Below the pieces are notes generated by a model. It was not told where the DNA came from. It saw only the letters and a program-made list of their open reading frames with translations, and searched no databases. Shown in pieces: positions 1 to 7,028 of a stretch of DNA of 64,000 nt. The stretch lies in the NCBI GenBank assembly GCA_900545405.1, contig UQYT01000007.1:1-64000 (forward strand), in the 5' to 3' direction. The first letter of the stretch is position 1. Each line of letters starts with the position of its first letter. Origin of the DNA: an uncultured Eubacteriales bacterium (lineage in GTDB: Bacteria; Bacillota; Clostridia; Oscillospirales; Oscillospiraceae). Both the position numbers and the translations under genes were made by a program.

Positions 1-93
1 TTCCGCGCTCTGCGGAGCGCGGGCAAGGGCTCTGCCCCTGCACCCCGCCACCTTTGAAAAGGTGGACGAAACTTTCATTCGCGCTCCGCGCAG
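1..93 (-). repeat. Element A, copy 1 (3' part outside window)
   Basis: This matches the elements at 18420, 18790, 38735 and 51661. Read on the minus strand it begins AGCGCGAATGAAAGTTTCG, then shows hairpins CCACCTTT/AAAGGTGG, GCAGGGGC/GCCCTTGC and CGCGCTC/GAGCGCG. The distal terminator hairpin of the family would lie beyond position 1. It follows the AraC-type gene in the same sense and is translated in frame with it. Confidence 0.85.
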
Positions 94-957
94 GGGGGGG
101 CAGGTGTCTGGGGTCTTTTTGCGGACGGGTATCCACACCTCATAGGCGGTATTCGCCGGGTTCGGGTCGAAGTACACCTCCACATCCGGGCCCTCGGTGA
201 ACTCGTAGCCGGAGGTCGGGAGCCAATCCGTCACGATGCGCCGCTCCAGCTCCTGTATCGACCTCCCCGTCCCCGCGCCCGGGAAGATCGCCCAGGTGCA
301 GCCGGGGACCGTATACTCCTCCAGCGGCTCCGCCACAGCCGCGGAGGACGCCGCCGCTATGTAATAGCGCCACTCCTCGCCGTCGCCGCAGGCGCTCACG
401 CCGAGCACGCCCCGCGGCTCCCCGTCCATGAGCGCGAGTATCCGCTCCAGACTGCCGTCCTCCACCGCCCCCTGCCACATCTGCGGCACCTCCAGGAAGT
501 TCTGCTCGATCTCTCTGCTCAGCGGATACGACCGCCCGACTATGCGGAAGGCCCCCCGTGTCTCGATTCGGTAGTTCAATTCCTCGACCCCCCTGACCGT
601 CAGTTTGAATCTCAGCGGCGGAAAAGACTTCACGCCCTCCCCCTCGCTCCTGAGCGCGGACGGGGCGACGCCGTGTACGCTTTGGAACGCCCTGTTGAAC
701 GCCGTCGGCGACGAATAGCCGTACTTGAGCCCGACGTCTATCACCCTCTCGCCGCTTTGTAGGTCCACGGCGGCCAGAGACATCCGGCGCCGCCGGATGT
801 ACTCCGAGAGCGGCACCCCCGCTATGTAGGCGAACATCCGCTGAAAGTGATACGTCGAGCACAGCGCTATCCTCGCGAGCGCCCCGTAGTCTATGTCCTC
901 GGTGAGGTGCTCCTCTATGTAGTCGATGACTTCGTTGAAGCGTTCCGTCCAGTCCAT
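1..957 (-). CDS. AraC-family transcriptional regulator with GyrI-like effector domain; 3' end fused to a repeat, partial
   Basis: Residues about 8-100 form two AraC-type helix-turn-helix units (GVPLSEYIRRRRMSLA, then YGYSSPTAFNRAFQSVHG). Residues about 110-280 resemble the GyrI-like small-molecule-binding domain, ending YEVWIPVRKK. The start ATG follows a good SD (AGGAGG). Family members normally stop about here, but this frame stays open through the repeat element at 1-93 to the window edge, adding about 38 repeat-encoded residues (MKVSSTFSKVAGC and onward). The native stop therefore seems to have been lost when the element arrived. The protein probably binds DNA and a hydrophobic ligand or drug; its targets are unknown, and the adjacent dehydratase operon is one candidate. 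The family call is secure; the true C-terminus is outside the window. Confidence 0.85.
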   Translation of the reverse strand, partial: MDWTERFNEVIDYIEEHLTEDIDYGALARIALCSTYHFQRMFAYIAGVPLSEYIRRRRMSLAAVDLQSGERVIDVGLKYGYSSPTAFNRAFQSVHGVAPSALRSEGEGVKSFPPLRFKLTVRGVEELNYRIETRGAFRIVGRSYPLSREIEQNFLEVPQMWQGAVEDGSLERILALMDGEPRGVLGVSACGDGEEWRYYIAAASSAAVAEPLEEYTVPGCTWAIFPGAGTGRSIQELERRIVTDWLPTSGYEFTEGPDVEVYFDPNPANTAYEVWIPVRKKTPDTCPPLRGARMKVSSTFSKVAGCRGRALARAPQSAE

Positions 958-1031
958 GTCTCTTCCTCCTGTGGGGACTATGATACACCCTGCGCCCGGG
1001 CCGCGCCTCGCTTTTTGTGCACGAAACGGAG

Positions 1032-1059
1032 AAACGGCACAGCCGAGGCTGTGCCGTTT
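1032..1059 (-). terminator. Hairpin terminator after the dehydratase operon
   Basis: A 13-bp perfect stem (AAACGGCACAGCC with its complement, loop GA) starts about 20 bases after the stop of the zinc-ribbon gene. The T-run is better on the plus strand than on the minus strand, so it may act in both directions. It separates the operon from the AraC-type gene. Confidence 0.7.
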
Positions 1060-1080
1060 TCCTTTTCCGCTCAGGCGGGC

Positions 1081-1353
1081 TTATTCCTTGAAGTACACGA
1101 ACCCCGACTGGCTGTTGTCGGGATAGCCGAGGGTCCAGGCCTTGGCGCCGCAGTTGGGGCAGGTCTTGCCGGCGGCGTTGAGCTCGTCTATGTAGGCCTC
1201 GGCGCGCATGACGTACATGTTCGTCTTCTGCATCCTGCCGCACTTGCCGCAGAACACGATGTAGTTGGCATAGCTGTCGAACACGCCGCGTTTCCGGTCC
1301 GCGAGTTCGGCCTCGGTCAGGGGGCGCGGTTTGATGTTGTCGTTTACTATCAT
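1081..1353 (-). CDS. Small zinc-ribbon protein of the dehydratase operon
   Basis: The 90-residue protein has two cysteine pairs, CGKC near residue 36 and CPNC near residue 66, spaced as in a zinc ribbon or rubredoxin-like knuckle. It has no signal peptide or membrane segment, so it should be cytosolic. It is the last gene of a four-gene leftward operon with two HgdB-family proteins. Its SD (TATAGGAGG) overlaps the stop codon of the small upstream gene, which implies coupled translation. I recognise no named family. A metal-binding partner or an electron or cluster shuttle for the iron-sulfur dehydratase is an inference from context only. Confidence 0.75.
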   Translation of the reverse strand: MIVNDNIKPRPLTEAELADRKRGVFDSYANYIVFCGKCGRMQKTNMYVMRAEAYIDELNAAGKTCPNCGAKAWTLGYPDNSQSGFVYFKE

Positions 1354-1363
1354 GTTCCGCCTC

Positions 1364-1522
1364 CTATATGACGTGCTCCGGCTTCTTCTTGTCGTAGTGC
1401 TTGTTCAGGAAGGGCAGCACCACGCTGCGCATCAGTTTCATGTCCAGATTGAAAATGTACACCGTGAACAGCAGCGCCACGACCGCGAAAAGCGCCGCGA
1501 GTATCTTCCATATGACCTTCAT
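1364..1522 (-). CDS. Short membrane protein (52 aa) of the dehydratase operon
   Basis: This reading frame starts at an ATG 8 bases after a strong SD (AAGGAGG) and ends 10 bases before the next start. It begins MKVIWKILAALFAVVALLF, a single membrane-spanning segment over about residues 4-25, followed by a basic tail (NKHYDKKKPEHVI). The gene sits between the larger dehydratase-like gene and the zinc-ribbon gene with tight spacing on both sides, so it is probably co-transcribed and real. No function can be assigned; it might anchor the complex at the membrane. Confidence 0.7.
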   Translation of the reverse strand: MKVIWKILAALFAVVALLFTVYIFNLDMKLMRSVVLPFLNKHYDKKKPEHVI

Positions 1523-1534
1523 TGCTTCCCCTCC

Positions 1535-3139
1535 TTACCAGCCCTCGGAGTCGTCGAAGTCGACGAGCGAGGGGTCCACCGGCTCCTCGTGGAGCACCGT
1601 TGTCATGTAGTCGTTGACGACCTTTCTCGCCTCCGCCGTCGGCACCGTGCGGCAGTCCATCAGCGCGTGCGGCATCCACATGATGTGGAACTCGGGGTGC
1701 TTGCGGAACTCCTCCTCAAGCAGGCCCTGGCAGCCGGCCATGCCCTTGCAGCCGATGTCGTCGTACATGACGATCATGTCGCAGTTGAACTTCGCCGCGG
1801 TCTCGAACATCATCAGGATGTGGCGGTTGCCGCCGACCGTGTGCGTGCGCATCGGCGTGCGCGCGTGCAGGTCCGCAAGGTCGCTCATCATCTCGTCGCG
1901 GTTTTCGGTGTCCACGATGTTGTGGCCCGTGAGCGAGTCCATGTTGATGACCGTCATGATGCCCCAGCACTGATAGAGCCAGTTGGTGGAGTTGTCGTAA
2001 TACGTCGAGCCGCAGCTCCAGGCGAGGGCGCGGTGGCGGTACTTGAAGGGCTTGATGTCGTCCTTCAGGCACTTTTCAAAGTACTTCCAGACCTTCTTCG
2101 CCTCGCGCTCAAAGTGCTTATTCGCGCCCTGCTGGTACATGTAGATGCGCCAGAAGCTCTGCGCGCAGCTGTTGAGGGCGATGTTGTCGCACTTGGCGTA
2201 GACGTCCCACTTGTTCGTCTCGTGGATGTTGAGCTCATTGAAGTGGCGCATGCCCTCGGCAAAGGCGTCCCAGTTGAACTTCTGGCCGAACTGCTCTTCC
2301 AGGAACCCGATGGCGGAGTATATCTCGTGCACGCCCAGCTCCTTGGTCGTCGGGTCGTCGTACATGAGCGGCGTGACGAAGGCGTGCACGGCCTTTTTCC
2401 CGTCGCCGGAGAGGCGGCGGTACATGGCGGCGTTGTCCATCATGTTCGCGTCGCAGGGGTTGTTGGTGGACATATAGCAGTTGCCGATGTCCGGATACTC
2501 GTCCTCGACGGCGACGCCGACCTCGACCAGCGGCAGGGTGCACATGTCCTGCGGTATGCCCGTCGAGACGGCCTGGTCGACGTAGTAGCAGCCGTAGTGC
2601 TTGTTCATGATGGGCACCATGAAGGCCGGGTGCTGCTGGATGTTGATGGCCTCGTAGCCGGGGAAGCCGAACATGATGTGCTTGGGCAGCGTGTAGTCGA
2701 AGCCTATGGTCCGCGCGGTCCACTTCGTCTCGCCGAAGCGGCGGTCGGCGCGGATGAGCTTCCAGATGGTGTCGATGGAGTCCGAGACCATGGCGTTTAT
2801 GGCGTGGTGGTCGGCCCTGAGCGGGATGCCGCGGTCGCCGCTGGTCCAGCGGTCCACCATGGCGGGCGTGCAGAGATAGGCCGAGAGCCAGCGGTAGCTC
2901 CAGAACGCCCGGAGCATCCTTATGGGGTCGCGCATGATGAGACCGGACATCTTGCCCCAGGTGCCCAGCCACCAGCCGAAGTCATAGGCCGTGTCCACAA
3001 AGCCGCGCCACTCGCGGCGGTTCATGATGTTGGTCTTTTCGATGTAGCTGTCGCCCATGAAGGCGCAGAGGGGCTCGCCCTTGGCAAAGTTGCGGAAGGA
3101 GCCCCATTTTTCCTTGAAGCTGTGCTTTTGCTTTGCCAT
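1535..3139 (-). CDS. 2-hydroxyacyl-CoA dehydratase / benzoyl-CoA reductase family protein, large form (534 aa)
   Basis: The C-terminal third carries the HgdB-family pattern: a conserved Cys region (WSCGSTYYDN), then CDMIVMYDDIGCKGMAGC and MPHALMDCR, followed by a helical end. Cysteines in the N-terminal half (PQDMC, NNPCDA) could help ligate the [4Fe-4S] cluster typical of these enzymes. At 534 residues it is clearly longer than the usual 370-430. The start is the ATG 9 bases after AGGAGG; a GTG nine bases upstream abuts the SD and is unlikely. The upstream gene ends one base before this start, so the two are probably subunits of one enzyme. The ATP-dependent activator (HgdC/FldI type) is not in this window. 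Substrate unknown. Confidence 0.85.
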   Translation of the reverse strand: MAKQKHSFKEKWGSFRNFAKGEPLCAFMGDSYIEKTNIMNRREWRGFVDTAYDFGWWLGTWGKMSGLIMRDPIRMLRAFWSYRWLSAYLCTPAMVDRWTSGDRGIPLRADHHAINAMVSDSIDTIWKLIRADRRFGETKWTARTIGFDYTLPKHIMFGFPGYEAINIQQHPAFMVPIMNKHYGCYYVDQAVSTGIPQDMCTLPLVEVGVAVEDEYPDIGNCYMSTNNPCDANMMDNAAMYRRLSGDGKKAVHAFVTPLMYDDPTTKELGVHEIYSAIGFLEEQFGQKFNWDAFAEGMRHFNELNIHETNKWDVYAKCDNIALNSCAQSFWRIYMYQQGANKHFEREAKKVWKYFEKCLKDDIKPFKYRHRALAWSCGSTYYDNSTNWLYQCWGIMTVINMDSLTGHNIVDTENRDEMMSDLADLHARTPMRTHTVGGNRHILMMFETAAKFNCDMIVMYDDIGCKGMAGCQGLLEEEFRKHPEFHIMWMPHALMDCRTVPTAEARKVVNDYMTTVLHEEPVDPSLVDFDDSEGW

Positions 3140-3140
3140 G

Positions 3141-4355
3141 TCACGCACCCTCCTTCTGCTCGGCGGCCTGGATGCGCTTTATCTCGAGCGACTCCACAAA
3201 GGCCTGGAAGCGGGTCCTGAGCTGGCCGGAGGCGGCGCAGGTGTAGTCGCGCTCTATCTGACACACCGGCAGCGTGCCCGGCAGGGCGAAGCCCTCGGTG
3301 AGCCAGGCGGAGTCCTGAGCGCGCTCGTAGCCCCAGTACTCGCAGAACTTCATGCTCTCGATGATGACGCCCTCGGCGCCGTATTCCATCGCCTTGTTGT
3401 AGACATAGAGCTTTCTCGCGCGGAGGTTCTCCGGGCCCATGGCGCGCGGGCAGTGGTTATTATAGAGGTAGTGCCGCGCGATGGCGTCCAGCGCCGTCTC
3501 GCCGTCTCTTATCTCTATCTGCTCCCGCCCGGGCATGGAGCCGAAGCAATAGCGGTCCGCCACGACCATGGCGCCGCACATCTCCAGCATCTTGGTGAAC
3601 TCGGGGTCGTCTATCTCCGCGCCCGTCACCATTACGCGCGCGCGGAACCAGGGCTTCGGCTCCGGCTCGCGGGTCTTGAGCTCCTCGAGCGTCTCGCGCA
3701 GGAGGGGCAGCACCAGGTATTTCGGGCAGGTCAGGCTCACGAGCTGCATGACGTGGAACTCATAGCCCGTGATGACGGGGTTTTCCGCCTTGCGCATGTC
3801 GCCCATCTCGGTTATGATGCGGCAGAGCTCGTTGTGTTCGGCTATCGCGGCGCGCAGGCGCTCCTCGGAGAAGTCCACGCCGTAGGTCTCGCGCAGGGGT
3901 TCGAGGATCTTCTTTTCCATCTGCCGCCTGTAATAGCCGACGTGCCATTCGCTGCGGTTTATCGGCATGTCTATGCAGGCGACGAAGAACTTGTCCTTGG
4001 GGATGAGCTCGCAGTAATCGAAATACTGCTCCATGCGGTTCATGGTGCAGCAGCACTCCTGGCCGATGAGCGCGTCGAGGAAGTTGTAGCCGCCCTCGAA
4101 GGCGCGCTCCAGGATGCTCTTGGAATAGGGACACGAGCGATTGGTCATGTAGTAGGTGGCCATGTCCGGGCTTGTGCAGCCGGGCGCGCGCAAGCGCACG
4201 CCGAAGCAGCCCTCAACGTCGAGCAGCACCTCGGGTATGTAGGAGCAATTGTAGCCCAGCGCTATCTTCCCTTCCGCCTGGGCCTGCTTCACCAGCTCGT
4301 TGTTCGCCGCGCGCAGCAGCTCCTCAAAGCGGATAAGGTGCTTCAGGTCTCTCAA
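3141..4355 (-). CDS. 2-hydroxyacyl-CoA dehydratase family subunit (HgdB/FldB-like, 404 aa, TTG start)
   Basis: The N-terminal part follows the family closely: GYNCSYIPEVLL near residue 34, then RSCPYSK near 73-79 and GQECCC near 98-103, where these proteins bind a [4Fe-4S] cluster. Later conserved blocks include VMVTGAEIDDPEF and EGVIIESMKFCEYWG. I place the start at TTG 4355, preceded by AGAGGGGGG. The frame is open to an ATG at 4436, but a near-consensus promoter (-35 at 4431-4436, -10 at 4408-4413) lies in that stretch, so the longer protein could not come from this promoter. It is the first gene of the operon. These enzymes usually eliminate water from 2-hydroxyacyl-CoA, or reduce aryl-CoA, after activation by a partner ATPase. 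Substrate unknown. Confidence 0.88.
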   Translation of the reverse strand: MRDLKHLIRFEELLRAANNELVKQAQAEGKIALGYNCSYIPEVLLDVEGCFGVRLRAPGCTSPDMATYYMTNRSCPYSKSILERAFEGGYNFLDALIGQECCCTMNRMEQYFDYCELIPKDKFFVACIDMPINRSEWHVGYYRRQMEKKILEPLRETYGVDFSEERLRAAIAEHNELCRIITEMGDMRKAENPVITGYEFHVMQLVSLTCPKYLVLPLLRETLEELKTREPEPKPWFRARVMVTGAEIDDPEFTKMLEMCGAMVVADRYCFGSMPGREQIEIRDGETALDAIARHYLYNNHCPRAMGPENLRARKLYVYNKAMEYGAEGVIIESMKFCEYWGYERAQDSAWLTEGFALPGTLPVCQIERDYTCAASGQLRTRFQAFVESLEIKRIQAAEQKEGA

Positions 4356-4407
4356 GGTGTTTACCCCCCTCTGCGTTTTTGTCAATTTGCTGTTTATTTG
4401 CTTTTTT

Positions 4408-4436
4408 ATTATACTTCCTTTGTTAATAATAGTCAA
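4408..4436 (-). promoter_or_regulatory. Sigma-A promoter of the dehydratase operon
   Basis: On the minus strand TTGACT (4431-4436) is followed after exactly 17 bases by TATAAT (4408-4413). Transcription should start near 4401, about 45 bases upstream of the TTG start at 4355. The region is AT-rich compared with its surroundings. Confidence 0.85.
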
Positions 4437-4526
4437 CTATATTGTTAAAATAATGGCGTTTTCCGACGTTTGCCGGGTAAAATGTCCAGCACTGCGGGGC
4501 AAGAATATACAAAACTAAACTCGTGG

Positions 4527-4555
4527 TTGATTAACGCGCAGTTTTTGTTTATAAT
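4527..4555 (+). promoter_or_regulatory. Sigma-A promoter of the TetR-type gene
   Basis: TTGATT (4527-4532), 17 bases, TATAAT (4550-4555). It is divergent from the dehydratase promoter, about 120 bases away, an arrangement common for a regulator controlling the neighbouring operon. Confidence 0.8.
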
Positions 4556-4624
4556 GGTTTTATCGGAAAGTGTGCGTGGTTAGGCACGTTAAGTTTCAGG
4601 CAATCAGTTAAGGAGTTGAAAAGA

Positions 4625-5203
4625 ATGGAAGAACCGAGGACCGACCGCAGGGTCCGCAAAACGAAAAAACAGCTCCGTATGGCGCTCACCACGCTGATGA
4701 TGGAAAAGAGCGTGGGCGAGATCACGGTCCGCGAGATAGCCGAGCTCGCCGACGTGAACAGAGGCACGTTTTACGCGCATTACAAGGACGTTTACGACCT
4801 TTTATCCCAGCTTGAGGAGAACATTTTCGTCCGCCTCGAGGAGATAAGCGTCATAAACAGCTCCCCGGACTGGGACCAGTCCACCTACCACTACCTCGAG
4901 GACGTGCTCAACCTCTGCTACGAGAGCGCGGACGTATACCGCGCGCTCATCTGCCGGAACAACGACATGGAGTTCCAGCAGCGCCTCTTCGAGACGCTCA
5001 AGAACCAGTACATGAGCAAGTTCCTCGAGCGCACCTGCACCGCCGACAAGCGGGAGCAGGACCTCTTCTGCTCCTTCATCGTGCAGGGGATGCTGTCCAT
5101 CACGAAGGACTGGATGAACTCCGGCCTGCGTGAGTCCCCGGCCGAGATGGCAAAGATGGGCGGCGACTTCATCATGCGGGGCGTGGCGGCCCTGCGAAAC
5201 TGA
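4625..5203 (+). CDS. TetR/AcrR-family transcriptional regulator
   Basis: The 192-residue protein has an N-terminal TetR helix-turn-helix (about residues 8-55, with ITVREIAELADVNRGTFYAH as recognition region) and an all-helical C-terminal ligand/dimer domain. The spacing after the HTH (YKDVYDLLSQLEENI) resembles the DhaS-like subgroup. I choose ATG 4625, nine bases after AAGGAG; a TTG at 4616 abuts the SD. It has its own promoter and is transcribed divergently from the dehydratase operon, which it may repress. The gene downstream follows after 15 bases and may be co-transcribed. The family is certain; targets and ligand are not. Confidence 0.9.
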   Translation: MEEPRTDRRVRKTKKQLRMALTTLMMEKSVGEITVREIAELADVNRGTFYAHYKDVYDLLSQLEENIFVRLEEISVINSSPDWDQSTYHYLEDVLNLCYESADVYRALICRNNDMEFQQRLFETLKNQYMSKFLERTCTADKREQDLFCSFIVQGMLSITKDWMNSGLRESPAEMAKMGGDFIMRGVAALRN

Positions 5204-5218
5204 CAACCGGAGGATACG

Positions 5219-6967
5219 ATGAGATTCAGCTTTGGCAACTTCAGCAACTTTGGGAACTTCAATCAGGACCCCAACACCGGCGAATACTCCTGGACCCCGC
5301 AGCGCAGCTCGGACGACAAGCCCAAAAAACCGCGCCGCACCTTCTCCCGCGGCGCGAGCCTGCTCATAAGCCTGGCCGTGACGCTGGTTTTCGGCTTCTT
5401 CTACTTCTACTTCAAGCTCCCGGCCATCAACATCCACTCGGGCGACTTCTACCTCTTCATCATCCTGCTCTGCGCGGTCTACTGCGTCTGCGCCCTGCTG
5501 CTGGAGGGCTTCCGCGCCGAGGGGGTGAAGGGCTATGTCTCCGCGGCGCGCAAAAAGGCGGCGATACCGTTCTACATCGTCTGCCTGTGCATCGCCGTGG
5601 CCATCGTGGGCAGCGTCATCGGCTGGAAGCTCTTCCGCGCGCGGGCCTATTCCGAGCTCCTGCCCATCGAAAACGGCGACTTCGCCGCCGACGTGGCGGA
5701 GATCTCCTTCGACCAGATCCCCATGCTGGACTCCGCCTCGGCAAACGTCCTCGCGAACCGCAAGCTGGGCGAGCTCTCCGACCTCGTGAGCCAGTTCGAG
5801 ATCTATGACGACAGCTTCCAGATCAACTATCAGAACCGCCCCGTGCGCGTCACCTACCTCAACTACGGCGACTTCTTCAAGTGGTGGAACAACCAGAAGG
5901 CCGGCATCCCCGCCTACATGGTCATAGACATGGTCACGCAGGAGGTCACGGTGCAGCGACTCGAGGAGGGCATCAAATACTCGCCCTCGGAGTACTTCTT
6001 CCGCGACATCGACCGCTATCTGCGCTTCAAGTACCCCACGAAGATGTTCACGGACGTGAACTTTGAGGTCAACGAGGAGGGCGAGCCCTACTGGGTCGCC
6101 ACGGTCGTGACGAAGAAGGTCGGCCTCTTCGGCGGCGAGGACGCCATCGGCGCCGTGCTCGTGAACGCCGTCACCGGCGAGAGCACGTATTACGACGTGG
6201 CCGACGTGCCGCAGTGGGTGGACCGCGTGTACACCGCCGAGCTCATTTTGCAGCAGTACAACTACTACGGTCTCTACCAGGGCGGCTTCTGGAACAGCCT
6301 CTTCGGCCAGAGCGGCTGCACCGAGGCCACGAGCTACTATAACTATATAGCCCAGGACGACGACGTATGGCTCTACACCGGCATCACCTCCGTCACGGGC
6401 GACCGCGGCAACATCGGCTTCATCCTCGTCAACCAGCGCACCAAGGAGGCGCGCTATTACCCCTGCGCCGGCGCGGAGGAGAGCTCGGCCATGGCCTCGG
6501 CGATGGGCGCGGTGCAGCAGTACGAGTACCAGGCGACGAGCCCGCTGCTCTTAAACATCGGCGGCCAGCCGACCTACTTCATGGCCCTCAAGGACGCCAG
6601 CCAGCTGGTGAAGATGTACGCCATGGTCAACGTCCAGCAGTACAACGTCGTCGCGACCGGCACCTCGGTCTCGAGCTGCATCGAGAGCTATGAGCAGCTG
6701 CTGGCCGAGAACGGCATATCGATAGAGGGCGGCACAGCCCCCGCCACCAGCGAGGTGTCGGGCGTCGTGGAGGACATCCGCAGCTCCGTCATAAACGGCA
6801 ACAGCGTCTACTATATCAAGCTGGAGGGCGGGGACGTGTACTACACCGTCAGCGCCGCGGACAGCCCCGTGGCCGCGATATTGAACGTCGGCGACCGCGT
6901 CGCGCTCAACGCCCCCGAGGACGCCGCGGGACCCCTGGTCTCCGCTTCGGGTCTGGAGATAGGCTGA
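5219..6967 (+). CDS. Uncharacterised membrane protein with large extracytoplasmic region (582 aa)
   Basis: Three hydrophobic segments are visible (about residues 46-66, 76-97 and 115-138), preceded by a Gly/Asn/Phe-rich, then basic, N-terminus. The remaining 440 residues are soluble, rich in Tyr, Asp and Val, and probably outside the cell. Repeated-looking stretches such as GAVLVNAVTGESTYYD and GFILVNQRTKEARYY suggest tandem beta-rich units of the PepSY type, but this is only a resemblance. The C-terminal 80 residues may form a small separate beta domain. ATG follows GGAGG. It lies 15 bases after the TetR-type gene and ends at a strong terminator. I do not recognise a named family. Confidence 0.85.
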   Translation: MRFSFGNFSNFGNFNQDPNTGEYSWTPQRSSDDKPKKPRRTFSRGASLLISLAVTLVFGFFYFYFKLPAINIHSGDFYLFIILLCAVYCVCALLLEGFRAEGVKGYVSAARKKAAIPFYIVCLCIAVAIVGSVIGWKLFRARAYSELLPIENGDFAADVAEISFDQIPMLDSASANVLANRKLGELSDLVSQFEIYDDSFQINYQNRPVRVTYLNYGDFFKWWNNQKAGIPAYMVIDMVTQEVTVQRLEEGIKYSPSEYFFRDIDRYLRFKYPTKMFTDVNFEVNEEGEPYWVATVVTKKVGLFGGEDAIGAVLVNAVTGESTYYDVADVPQWVDRVYTAELILQQYNYYGLYQGGFWNSLFGQSGCTEATSYYNYIAQDDDVWLYTGITSVTGDRGNIGFILVNQRTKEARYYPCAGAEESSAMASAMGAVQQYEYQATSPLLLNIGGQPTYFMALKDASQLVKMYAMVNVQQYNVVATGTSVSSCIESYEQLLAENGISIEGGTAPATSEVSGVVEDIRSSVINGNSVYYIKLEGGDVYYTVSAADSPVAAILNVGDRVALNAPEDAAGPLVSASGLEIG

Positions 6968-6980
6968 AACGTACAACAAT

Positions 6981-7012
6981 AAACGGAGCGCATCGCTCGA
7001 TGCGCTCCGTTT
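6981..7012. terminator. Bidirectional intrinsic terminator
   Basis: A perfect 14-bp stem (AAACGGAGCGCATC with its complement, loop GCTC) lies between convergent genes ending at 6967 and 7029. Flanking A and T runs allow termination from both sides. Confidence 0.9.
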
Positions 7013-7028
7013 TGCCGTCTTTTGGGGT

